From: Bacteroidales bacterium
Lineage (GTDB): Bacteria > Bacteroidota > Bacteroidia > Bacteroidales > F082
Direction of reading: 5' to 3'
Length of the DNA: 64,000 nt
Assembly (NCBI GenBank): GCA_023229135.1
Contig: JALNZT010000014.1
Location: 22,490-86,489 of the forward strand
Shown: one piece after another, positions 44,319-52,566 of the stretch
Layout of the letters: each line of letters starts with the position of its first letter
How positions within the stretch are numbered: position 1 is the stretch's first letter
Made by a program: the position numbers and the translations under genes
The notes under the pieces: model-generated
Seen by the model: only the letters and a program-made list of their open reading frames with translations
Database searches by the model: none
What the model was told of the DNA's origin: nothing

Positions 44319-45485
44319 ATGTCAGCTAAATCCTTCATATTAAAAACACTTTTGGCGTTTACAATTTCATTGTTTCTGACGGGCTGTAGCAACGACAAGC
44401 CAGCTTTCCCCGACGAACCCGGCTATAAGCCAACACCTTATGAAATTGAGATTCCGTATGCCTTTCCCACCAAATTAAATATTCCCAACGATAACCCTAT
44501 GACCGAAGAGGGCGTTGCGCTGGGCAGATTCTTGTTTTATGACGGCCGATTGAGCGGTCGCACCCATCCCGATTCGCTGATGAGTTGCAGCACTTGTCAT
44601 ATTCAAGAAAATAACTTCGAGCCAGGCATCGATCACCCGGTTTTTGAAGGCGGATTTGTGCATGGATTGACTGGGCAACAAACGCATCACGTGGTTTTGC
44701 CGCTTGTCAACCTGGTGTGGAATCACAGTGGATATGGCTGGAATGGAGGTATTTACAAAAATAACGACAACCCAAATTTCAGAACTATTGAAGACTTTGT
44801 TCGCATAGCAGTAATGGCTTCTGATGAAATGGATGGAGATACCAATCAGGTAAAGGCCTTGTTTCAAAGCCTTGATGGTTATCCGGAATTATTTTACAAA
44901 GCCTTTGGAAGTCAACAGATTACTTTCAATAATATTGAAAAAGCGATCGCGCAGTTCGTACGTACTTTTGTTTCGGCAGAAGCGAAAATCGACCGTTATC
45001 TGCGTGGAGAAGAGCAGCTTTCGCAGCCCGAGCTGAACGGTTTTATCCTTTTCACCACAGAGGAAGGCGCGGATTGTTTTCATTGCCATGGCGGCTTTGG
45101 TAATCCTTTGTTTACCACACACCTGTTTTATAATAACGGAAAAGATACTGTTTTCGACGATTTGGCGGATCGTTTCGCCATCACCGGCGATATCATGGAC
45201 AAAGGCGTCTATAAAGCACCCACTTTACGAAACATCAGCCTGGGCGGGCCTTATATGCACGATGGCAGGTTTGAAACGTTGGATGAGGTTATTGATTTCT
45301 ATTCGCATCATTTGCAAGTTTCTGAACAGGTTGACCCGCTTATGCACCACCTTTTGCGCGGAGGTGTGCAACTGACACCCAACGAAAAGGCTGATTTAAA
45401 AGCTTTTATCTCCACCCTGCATGATGAGAATTTCTTAAAAAACCCGGCATACAGCAAGCCGAAAAAATTTCCTGACGAACCATAA
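44319..45485 (+). CDS. MbnH/MauG-type di-heme cytochrome c peroxidase, lipoprotein
   Basis: 388 residues. The lipobox is LTGC (Cys23). Two heme c sites are intact: CSTCH (Cys90, Cys93, His94) and CFHCH (Cys253, Cys256, His257). Also visible are the peroxidase-family LGRFLFYDGRLSG segment before the first heme and KAPTLRNISLGGPYMHDGRF near the C-terminus. Directly after an mbnP gene, it should be the enzyme that oxidises MbnP with a high-valent di-iron state; otherwise it would detoxify hydrogen peroxide. Heme attachment requires CcsBA, encoded 4.5 kb away. Confidence 0.92.
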   Translation: MSAKSFILKTLLAFTISLFLTGCSNDKPAFPDEPGYKPTPYEIEIPYAFPTKLNIPNDNPMTEEGVALGRFLFYDGRLSGRTHPDSLMSCSTCHIQENNFEPGIDHPVFEGGFVHGLTGQQTHHVVLPLVNLVWNHSGYGWNGGIYKNNDNPNFRTIEDFVRIAVMASDEMDGDTNQVKALFQSLDGYPELFYKAFGSQQITFNNIEKAIAQFVRTFVSAEAKIDRYLRGEEQLSQPELNGFILFTTEEGADCFHCHGGFGNPLFTTHLFYNNGKDTVFDDLADRFAITGDIMDKGVYKAPTLRNISLGGPYMHDGRFETLDEVIDFYSHHLQVSEQVDPLMHHLLRGGVQLTPNEKADLKAFISTLHDENFLKNPAYSKPKKFPDEP

Positions 45486-45509
45486 ACGGGAAAGCTTAGT
45501 GTTTTTTCA

Positions 45510-47474
45510 CTACTTATCAGCTGTGCCTTTTCGTTCCCGCAGGGCGGTATCCGTCAGCACCTTGAGCAACTCTTTGGTTTGCACCGGCTTATAAAGCACT
45601 CCGTCCATTCCGTTCTGAATATACTCCTCACTGCTTTGAAGCAGGGCATCTGCTGTAAGCGCGATAATGCGTGGCTGCGCCTCGGCCGGTACCCGCCGAC
45701 GAATAAGCTTGCAGGCTTCAACACCGTCCATCACAGGCATTTGTATGTCCATTAAAATTAAATCATAGGTCTTTACCAAAACAGCATCCAGTGCCTGCTT
45801 GCCATTTTCTACCAACCGCGGTCTGTAGCCATAACGGCTTAAAACACTGAGGATAATCTTCTGATTAATGGCATTATCTTCTGCCACAAGAATTTCCAGC
45901 GGATGATATTCTGCCTTGCGTTCATCAGAAATGGGCGTAAACTCACGCCTGTTTAACACATCTGCTTTCTTTTCAAAAACACGTTGCACGGTTTCAAAAA
46001 ATTCATCCATCTGAAGCGGCTTAAGCAAAATCACGGTATCTTTTCTGATAACAACAAGTTGATCGTTGACATTTTCGCGATTTTTAAGCAAAATATGCGG
46101 CATTTCGCGTGTTTTGCGCACCAGATCAATCAGCTTTAAATCCAGTTTGAAGTTAGGTCTAAGATTTGTGATTAACAAGTCATAATCCTCCAGATTCTTA
46201 GTAAAGACGGGCAAATCCTGGTCTTCCTGCACCACTTCAAGTTTTACTCCCCAATAATTGCAGTAGTCAGACAACAACTTTTTATAGAGCATATCCTGCG
46301 CCACATAAAGGAAACGCTTGTCTTTCAGCACATTTTTATCTTCAGCTTCAGGCTGATCTTCTACTAACACCAGTGGTAAAGTCACTGAAAAAGCAGTACC
46401 TTTTCCCAGCACCGAAGAAACGCTTATCGCGCCATGCATCCTTTTCACCAGGTGATCACAAATTGAAAGGCCAAGCCCGATGCCTTTGATGTGAGCCGCT
46501 TCATGCTCCACACCTTTTACTAAGGCTTTAAAAAGTTGTGGAATCACCTCTTTTTTAATCCCTTGTCCCGTGTCCTGCACCACGAATTTTAAAACTTGCT
46601 TATCGGCCTGTCCTTCGCCAGTAATGTGAAGCCTGACCGATCCGGCATGTGTAAACTTTATGGCATTATCCACCAGGTTCATCATCACCTGCCTAATACG
46701 CAGATCGTCGCCAAAGAGCATTTCTGGCAGTTGCGGACTGATATGTAACAACAAGTTGATTTTCTTTTCAAGGGCCTGTGGTAAAGCAGATTCCATCACT
46801 TCCTGCATAGCTCGCTTAATAGAAAAAGGCCGCGAATGTATCTTCACCTTCCCGGATTCGATGCGGGCAAAATCCAACAAATCATTGAACAAAGCTAGCA
46901 GCATATTGCCACTATCCCTGATGAGCTGAAGGTAATAGCGTTGCTTACTGCTTAATTCTGTGTCGTTTAGCAATTCGGCCATACCAATGATGGCATTCAT
47001 CGGCGTTCTGATTTCGTGGCTCATACGCGAAAGTAAACGGCTGCTGTATTCGCGGGCTTCCTGCTCTTTTTTACTGGATTCGATAGCTTCATTGCGCAGA
47101 TTTCTTCGGATAAAAGCTGTCAGTATATATTTTCGAAACAAGAAAGCGTCTAATCGCTCTTTCAGGAAATAATCCTGTACGCCACTTTCCAAAAGGCTCA
47201 AAGCCCGGACCTCGTCATTTTTATCGCAGGCAAGCAAAAACGCAATCTTTGGAAAATGCCCGATCAATCTGACAATAAAATCGGCTGTTCCCCAATGCGC
47301 ATCGCAGACTGACAATATAACGACATCAATTTTTTGCTCTGAGAGATATTGGATAATATCACCTCCCACTTGTGGCGTAAGCTGTTCTACAGAAATATCA
47401 ACGTTATCGGCATTGCACTTCAAATAAAAAGCTAAATCGCTTCTCTCGCTCGAAACAATAAGCACTCGGTTCAT
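45510..47474 (-). CDS. Soluble hybrid sensor histidine kinase/response regulator
   Basis: 654 residues, no membrane helix. Order: an N-terminal receiver-like domain (1-120), HisKA with phospho-acceptor His153 in RMSHEIRTPMNAIIGMAELL, HATPase_c (~245-375; N-box LVDNAIKF, G-boxes DTGQGIKK and GIGLGLSIC), a second receiver-like domain (~390-505), and a C-terminal true receiver with Asp576 in LILMDIQMPVMDG. The N-terminal and middle receiver-like domains seem to lack the acidic pocket (VLIVSSERSD; FLYVAQDML), so they may be pseudo-receivers. The input signal is unknown. Divergent from xseA. Confidence 0.92.
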   Translation of the reverse strand: MNRVLIVSSERSDLAFYLKCNADNVDISVEQLTPQVGGDIIQYLSEQKIDVVILSVCDAHWGTADFIVRLIGHFPKIAFLLACDKNDEVRALSLLESGVQDYFLKERLDAFLFRKYILTAFIRRNLRNEAIESSKKEQEAREYSSRLLSRMSHEIRTPMNAIIGMAELLNDTELSSKQRYYLQLIRDSGNMLLALFNDLLDFARIESGKVKIHSRPFSIKRAMQEVMESALPQALEKKINLLLHISPQLPEMLFGDDLRIRQVMMNLVDNAIKFTHAGSVRLHITGEGQADKQVLKFVVQDTGQGIKKEVIPQLFKALVKGVEHEAAHIKGIGLGLSICDHLVKRMHGAISVSSVLGKGTAFSVTLPLVLVEDQPEAEDKNVLKDKRFLYVAQDMLYKKLLSDYCNYWGVKLEVVQEDQDLPVFTKNLEDYDLLITNLRPNFKLDLKLIDLVRKTREMPHILLKNRENVNDQLVVIRKDTVILLKPLQMDEFFETVQRVFEKKADVLNRREFTPISDERKAEYHPLEILVAEDNAINQKIILSVLSRYGYRPRLVENGKQALDAVLVKTYDLILMDIQMPVMDGVEACKLIRRRVPAEAQPRIIALTADALLQSSEEYIQNGMDGVLYKPVQTKELLKVLTDTALRERKGTADK

Positions 47475-47550
47475 ACTGGCTGATTTTGCAGCTAAAGTAC
47501 AATAATCCCGTTAAGCAAAAATATTCAAGGCCGGCCAAAGCTGGAATTGC

Positions 47551-47558
47551 TATATTTG
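47551..47558 (+). promoter_or_regulatory. Predicted -7 box of xseA-xseB
   Basis: TATATTTG matches TAnnTTTG, 24 bases before the ATG at 47575. Confidence 0.5.
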
Positions 47559-47574
47559 TTTTTCAAATTTGACT

Positions 47575-48972
47575 ATGCCAACGACCGTAAACGACAAGCA
47601 GGTTTTTTCGTTGCTGGAGGTGTTAAACAGCATCCGGCAGACGCTCAGCAAGCGCTACGGCAGCCGCTATTGGGTGAAAGCCGAGATGAACAAACTCAAC
47701 TTTTATCCGCGATCAGGCCATTGCTATCCCGATTTGTTACAAAAAGCCAATGGACGTGTGGTAGCACAGATTCGGGGTACTTTGTGGAGCGACACCTACC
47801 AGCAGGCCAATCAGGAATTTCTGCGCCTGCTAAAACAGCCACTCAGCGATGGCATTAACTTATTGATGCTTGTGAGCATTAAGTTTGACCCTAACTTTGG
47901 CCTTACGCTGCAAATTCACGCCATTGATCCTACTTTTACATTGGGCGACCTGGAGCGTGAAAAACAAGAAACGATAACACGCTTAAAAGCTGAAGGTGTT
48001 TTTGAACTCAATAAGAGCAAAAGCCTGCCCATGTTGCCTAAGCGGCTGGCTATTATCTCTGTTTCGACCAGTAAAGGCTATGCCGATTTTGAAAAAATAA
48101 CCCAGTCGCGCATGCAGGGATTCACACTTCACTACCAGCTTTTTCCCTCATTGCTTCAGGGCGAACAGGCTGTAGATCAGATGTTAAAAAGGCTTTCAGA
48201 AATAAAAAAGTTGGTGCAGCATTTTGATTTGGTGGCCATCATTCGCGGTGGAGGAGGTGAGGTAGGTCTGGCTTCTTTCAATGATTTCAGGCTTGCCCAA
48301 GCCATCGCCACATTCCCTATTCCGGTGATTACAGGCATTGGCCACGCCACCAACCTAACAGTAAGCGAAATGGTGGCGCACACCAATGCCATCACGCCTT
48401 CGGAGCTGGCCGATATGGTTATGGATCGCTTTGAAAAGTTCAGGGATAAGCTTACAGAAAATATCCAAAAGATAGGCTATACGCTGCGTTTGGTGAAAGA
48501 GCAACAAAGATTTGTGGAACTTATCAGGCAAAAACTGCCTAAAACGACTTTGAAGCAAATCAGCAACAACCGGCAAATCCTGGCACAAACTTCGGTGAGG
48601 CTGCAAACCAGTAGTAACTACCTGTGCCAGCTCGCACACGGCAGTTTGAAAAAGCCCCAATCAGAGCTCAAAAGCCTGAGTCAACAAATTTTAAGACACC
48701 ATTGGCGGATACTTTCAGATCAAAAAAACAAAATCGTTCAAAACAGCCTGAGCCTCATTCAGCAGCGTGCTTATGCACTGGAATTATCTCAAAAGACCAT
48801 TCAGCTACTCGATCCCAGACAGATTTTGAAACGTGGATACAGCATGAGTTATCAAAATGGCAAGCTGCTACAAAAGATTGAACAGGCAAAAATAGGCGAA
48901 GAAATACACACCGTTTTGCAGGACGGAACAATTATCAGTAAAATTATTTCAACACAAAAAACAGATGAGTAA
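47575..48972 (+). CDS. xseA: Exodeoxyribonuclease VII large subunit
   Basis: 465 residues. The N-terminal OB fold (FSLLEVLNSIRQTLSKRYGS, YWVKAEMNKLNFYPRSGHCY) is followed by the catalytic domain (~125-330) with LAIISVSTSKGYADF, the RGGGGEVGLASFND motif, TGIGHATNLTVSEMVAH and TPSELADMV. A coiled coil follows, then the end domain DPRQILKRGYSMSY. It degrades single-stranded DNA together with XseB. The ATG at 47575 is preferred over a TTG two codons upstream. It overlaps xseB by 8 bases. Confidence 0.95.
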   Translation: MPTTVNDKQVFSLLEVLNSIRQTLSKRYGSRYWVKAEMNKLNFYPRSGHCYPDLLQKANGRVVAQIRGTLWSDTYQQANQEFLRLLKQPLSDGINLLMLVSIKFDPNFGLTLQIHAIDPTFTLGDLEREKQETITRLKAEGVFELNKSKSLPMLPKRLAIISVSTSKGYADFEKITQSRMQGFTLHYQLFPSLLQGEQAVDQMLKRLSEIKKLVQHFDLVAIIRGGGGEVGLASFNDFRLAQAIATFPIPVITGIGHATNLTVSEMVAHTNAITPSELADMVMDRFEKFRDKLTENIQKIGYTLRLVKEQQRFVELIRQKLPKTTLKQISNNRQILAQTSVRLQTSSNYLCQLAHGSLKKPQSELKSLSQQILRHHWRILSDQKNKIVQNSLSLIQQRAYALELSQKTIQLLDPRQILKRGYSMSYQNGKLLQKIEQAKIGEEIHTVLQDGTIISKIISTQKTDE

Positions 48973-49198
48973 AACACAAAAGACTTCTTATACAGAGGCT
49001 TACGAGGAGTTGCAGCAAATTGTGAGCGAGCTTGAGCAGGGCGAAATTTCTATTGACCTGCTGTCAGAAAAAGTAAAACGAGCTTCGGAACTTATTGCCG
49101 TTTGCAAACAGAAATTATACGCCACCGAGCTGGATGTGAAACAGGTGCTAAAAACCTTGAATGAAGAAAATGGGGGTGAGGAGGAGGTGGAAGGATAA
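48965..49198 (+). CDS. xseB: Exodeoxyribonuclease VII small subunit
   Basis: 77 residues, the usual size. The XseB helical-hairpin signature is present: YTEAYEELQQIVSELEQGEI, IDLLSEKVKRASELIAVCKQ, then a KL-rich helix. Overlaps xseA by 8 bases, so the two subunits are translationally coupled. The acidic tail after about residue 67 is variable in the family. Confidence 0.94.
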   Translation: MSKTQKTSYTEAYEELQQIVSELEQGEISIDLLSEKVKRASELIAVCKQKLYATELDVKQVLKTLNEENGGEEEVEG

Positions 49199-49348
49199 TG
49201 GGGAGTGGTGGGATTTTTAGAAAGTGTTTTTTAGAAATTAGACCATGTATCTAACCTACAATTCGCCACCTCATATATCCCTGGCGAAGCAACTTATTTT
49301 CAGCCCGTTGGCAACACATCGGGTAAAGGTAAATAATAATCCGTCCCC

Positions 49349-49414
49349 CTGAAAGGGCAACTTAATTCAGCCTGTCTGCCGAGCTAAACAGGCTGAATTA
49401 AAATAGGCTTTCAG
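49349..49414. repeat. Nested inverted repeat, 66 bp
   Basis: The inner perfect 14-bp arms TTAATTCAGCCTGT (49362-49375) and complement (49388-49401) enclose a 12-base loop. The outer arms CTGAAAG (49349-49355) and CTTTCAG (49408-49414) extend the symmetry. No run of T follows, so a simple terminator is unlikely. It resembles a small palindromic intergenic element. Confidence 0.6.
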
Positions 49415-49488
49415 CCATTTTAGAATATCTAAATGTCCTATTATTTTACGGCAGTAGACTCACTTTCGTTGCCAATTTACAAATCTTT

Positions 49489-49560
49489 AACCCCAAAGGC
49501 TGTGTGTTTTTACAATCATAAGCCCACTAATATTTTCCAAACACACAGCCTTTAGGGTTT
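49489..49560. repeat. Long inverted repeat, 21-bp arms
   Basis: The left arm (49489-49509, core AAAGGCTGTGTGTTT) pairs with the right arm (49539-49560) with one mismatch around a 29-base spacer. It ends 18 bases before the stop of the convergent methyltransferase gene. On the plus strand it is followed by TTTAAAATTA. It may act as a terminator for either side or be a repeat element. Confidence 0.6.
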
Positions 49561-49578
49561 AAAATTACGGTGTCTCAC

Positions 49579-50757
49579 CTACCTCTTCCCCTCATTTTTC
49601 TCCGTTTTCATTGCCTTATAGCTTCCGCTAAAAATATCAAACCGGGCAAAACGACATTCCAAAGGCCCATTATAGACCGTATATTTTTTGGATGGCTTGA
49701 GACCAACCATTTTCAAAGCCCTATGGTCGCTGCTGATTACCCAGGCTTTGTAACCTTTGAAACCCTGCTTCAGGCTGTCGCCAATGCCTTTGTAAAGTGC
49801 AACCAAATCTTCTTCCTCAAGGCGTTCGCCATAAGGTGGATTAATCACCAAAACACCTTCACCTTCGGGTGGCTCCAGGTTTTCCATTGGTTTTTTAATC
49901 AGCTTTATATCTTTGTGCAGGTGGGCGTTATGGATATTTTCGCGGGCAATGTCAATCGCTTTGCCCGAGCGGTCGGAAGCAATAATTTCAGCTCCTATCT
50001 CACGGATTTGGTCGTTGGCAGCAGTTTTTACGTCTTCCCACAATGTGCTGTCAAAATCGGGCCAGTTCATAAATCCAAAACGCTCCCGGAAATAGGCCGG
50101 TGGGATACGCATAGCCAGCATAGCCGCCTCAATCGGGATGGTGGCTGAGCCGCACATAGCATCCACAAAAGGCGATTCGCCATCCCATCCGGTTAGCAGG
50201 ATAAGACCGGCAGCCAACACCTCATTGATAGGCGCTTTGTCAACGGCAGTACGGTAACCACGCTTGTGCAGCGATTCGCCAGAGCTGTCGAGCAAAATAC
50301 TCACCTGATCTTGATAAATATGCACGTTAATACGCACGTCGGGTTGATTGATTTCCACCGAAGGCCGCGCCCCAAAGCGATTTCTGAACTGATCTACGAT
50401 GGCATCCTTCACGCGTAAACCGGCATAATGCGAATGATTAAAAAACTCGCCACTCACCACTGCATCGATAGCAAAAGTTTGTTCCATCTTGAAATATTCG
50501 TGCCATTGCAGCTTGCCTACGCCATCGTAAAGCGCATCTTCGGTTCGCGCAACAAACTGACTTATAGGCTTTAAGATTCGCAGCGCAGTTCTCACACTAT
50601 AGTTTGCTTTGTACATCAATGCCTTGTCGCCTTCAAAGCTGACGGCACGGGTAACTTCGATAATATTCTGTGCGCCCAGCTTTCTGAGTTCTTCGGCAAG
50701 CAGGGGCTCCAGGCCGCTTACTGTTTTGGCTATCATCGGGAAAGTATCAGCAGTCAT
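49579..50757 (-). CDS. THUMP-domain RNA methyltransferase (RlmL/UPF0020 family)
   Basis: 392 residues. An N-terminal ferredoxin-like and THUMP region (~1-150: MIAKTVSGLEPLLAEELRKL, YKANYSVRTALRILKPISQF) precedes a SAM methyltransferase domain with AMCGSATIPIEAAMLA, then IIASDRSGKAIDIAREN and the catalytic NPPYGERL. By homology to the E. coli RlmL N-terminal half, it should make N2-methylguanosine in 23S rRNA. The start is uncertain: 50757 follows an A-rich leader and 50778 is an alternative; the frame start at 50805 is excluded by the -7 box at 50803. Confidence 0.93.
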   Translation of the reverse strand: MTADTFPMIAKTVSGLEPLLAEELRKLGAQNIIEVTRAVSFEGDKALMYKANYSVRTALRILKPISQFVARTEDALYDGVGKLQWHEYFKMEQTFAIDAVVSGEFFNHSHYAGLRVKDAIVDQFRNRFGARPSVEINQPDVRINVHIYQDQVSILLDSSGESLHKRGYRTAVDKAPINEVLAAGLILLTGWDGESPFVDAMCGSATIPIEAAMLAMRIPPAYFRERFGFMNWPDFDSTLWEDVKTAANDQIREIGAEIIASDRSGKAIDIARENIHNAHLHKDIKLIKKPMENLEPPEGEGVLVINPPYGERLEEEDLVALYKGIGDSLKQGFKGYKAWVISSDHRALKMVGLKPSKKYTVYNGPLECRFARFDIFSGSYKAMKTEKNEGKR

Positions 50758-50802
50758 AAGGTTTTGAGATTTGTGCATCAGCACCACACGGCATTGATGG
50801 CG

Positions 50803-50810
50803 CAAAGGTA
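50803..50810 (-). promoter_or_regulatory. Predicted -7 box of the THUMP methyltransferase gene
   Basis: The minus strand reads TACCTTTG, matching TAnnTTTG. Transcription would begin near 50796. Confidence 0.45.
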
Positions 50811-50925
50811 CAAAACATGCAAAAGCAGCCAGACATTAAAAATCTGTAGAGCAAAATCCCGTTTGACGTTAAAATATTCTATATTTACCTTTTAAATAAA
50901 AATCGCAATCAAAAATCATTAAAAA

Positions 50926-51279
50926 ATGACTTTAGAGGAAGCTCAAAAACTTGTTGACGACTGGATAAAAACCGTTGGTGTAAGGTACTTCAGCGAGCTC
51001 ACCAATACGGCCATGCTGATGGAAGAAGTGGGCGAGGTGGCGCGCATCATGGCACGCAGATATGGCGATCAATCCTTCAAAAAATCCGATGAAGCCGTTG
51101 ACCTGGCCGACGAAATGGCCGATGTGCTGTTCGTTTTAATTTGTCTGGCCAACCAAACCGGCATCAACCTAACCGATGCGTTGAAACGCAATTTAGAGAA
51201 AAAGAACAGCCGAGATAAAGAACGCCATCAAAACAATCCTAAATTACACGGCAACAATACTTCAGATAAGCCAACTTGA
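50926..51279 (+). CDS. MazG-like nucleotide pyrophosphohydrolase
   Basis: 117 residues, all-alpha. Metal-binding acidic motifs of the MazG superfamily are clear: LMEEVGEVARIMARRYGD (first EExxE site) and DLADEMADVLFVLICLANQT (second ExxD site). It hydrolyses nucleoside triphosphates or non-canonical nucleotides to monophosphate and pyrophosphate. The KKNSRDKERH tail is typical of the short single-domain group. Monocistronic, divergent from the methyltransferase. Confidence 0.92.
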   Translation: MTLEEAQKLVDDWIKTVGVRYFSELTNTAMLMEEVGEVARIMARRYGDQSFKKSDEAVDLADEMADVLFVLICLANQTGINLTDALKRNLEKKNSRDKERHQNNPKLHGNNTSDKPT

Positions 51280-51474
51280 TAAGATGCTTTGAATCAGCAA
51301 TTTCATTAAATAAAAATATTGACTAAAATAAATTATTAATTTCGTCATTTTAAATCAACATGATAAGGAAGCCTTCTTAAAATTTATTGAAAAATGATTT
51401 AGGTATAATCCTAGCACTATTTTTAGATTATCCTATTTTGATAACAATCTTTAACCCTTTAAATTTAAACAACT

Positions 51475-52431
51475 ATGAAGTTACATTTAAAAATTTCTTT
51501 TATTATACTTATTTCTGCCTTTTTCGTTCAGCCGGTTCAAGGCCAAAGACTCCTTAGAAAGATTCAGGAGAAAATCGAAGAAAAAGTGGAAGAAAAAGCA
51601 GAAGAAAAAATGGATGAAGCCATAGATAAAGAGTTCGACAAAATAGATGAATCAATGCAAAGCGATTCAGGCGACACAAAAAACAGTTCCAAAAGCGATA
51701 AAAATAATGAGCAGCGGATGCAAAATATTATGAGGGGACTCAGTATGTCTGGCGAGCCGATTCCCTTTGAAGATAGTTATACATTCGAGACCCTCGTTGA
51801 AATGCAGGTGGAATCGTATGACAAGAAAGGAAAAATAGAAAGCGAAGGGCAATTTATCACGCTTCTGAATCCGAATTCCAAAAGCATGGCTTACCAAGTG
51901 GTTTCGGGCGATATGGGCGATTCCGGGCAAGGCATGTTCATCATTGATGCAGAAAATGGAGCCACAATTATCTTGAACGAAGATAAGGGCGAAAAAACAG
52001 GAATTGTATATGGAATGGGTGCATTCTTTTCATCGCTTGGCGAATCGCTAGAGGACGAAAACCTGGATGAAACGCCAGAGGACTATCTGAACAACCCGAA
52101 CGTAAAAAAAACCGGTCGTACCAAAACCATTGCCGGCTACAAATGTGAAGAATACGTATACGTTGACGAAGAAAGCGAATCGGAAGTGTGGATCACCACG
52201 GAGATGAAAATGAATACCCAGGATTTTTTCAGCACTTTGTTCAAAACAAATCTCTATTCCAGGGGAATTCCATGGGGATACTTGATGGAAGCTACCACTA
52301 CTGAGAAAAGCGGCGAAAAATCGTTTATGCAAGTAAAACGCGTTGAGACAAACCTGAATACACGTTTTGACCTGGATGAATATGAAGTAACCAATCTGGG
52401 TTCGTTTACCATGCCTACCGGCGAGAAATGA
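51475..52431 (+). CDS. Secreted DUF4412 domain protein
   Basis: 318 residues with a signal peptide ending near PVQGQ. A charged helical segment follows (~25-70), rich in EEK repeats and probably a coiled coil (KIEEKVEEKAEEKMDEAIDK). The rest is beta-rich and matches DUF4412: TFETLVEMQVESYDKKGKI, then KTIAGYKCEEYVYVDEES and EVWITTEM. LolA-like lipid or lipoprotein binding has been suggested for this fold; I have no direct evidence. A 195-base AT-rich leader lies upstream. Confidence 0.85.
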   Translation: MKLHLKISFIILISAFFVQPVQGQRLLRKIQEKIEEKVEEKAEEKMDEAIDKEFDKIDESMQSDSGDTKNSSKSDKNNEQRMQNIMRGLSMSGEPIPFEDSYTFETLVEMQVESYDKKGKIESEGQFITLLNPNSKSMAYQVVSGDMGDSGQGMFIIDAENGATIILNEDKGEKTGIVYGMGAFFSSLGESLEDENLDETPEDYLNNPNVKKTGRTKTIAGYKCEEYVYVDEESESEVWITTEMKMNTQDFFSTLFKTNLYSRGIPWGYLMEATTTEKSGEKSFMQVKRVETNLNTRFDLDEYEVTNLGSFTMPTGEK

Positions 52432-52566
52432 GTGCATGAATAACGTACTACAGCTAGAGAGAATGGAAGAGGTAAGCGATAATGAGGCTGCTTTAAAGCG
52501 ACCAATCCTTTTGGGCTAAATGCAATAAACGGGTTTCTATTTTGTCAAAATATGAACTAAAATAAT

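Larger units (their letters stand above)
49199..49578. other. Convergent intergenic region with two inverted repeats
   Basis: About 380 bases between xseB and the opposing methyltransferase gene. Only the two inverted repeats listed separately stand out; no open frame of coding character is seen. Confidence 0.5.

Noticed and set aside
51565..51640. EEK-rich repeat as a possible tandem DNA repeat
   Set aside because: It is a coding coiled-coil segment of the DUF4412 protein, with imperfect codons, not a DNA repeat.
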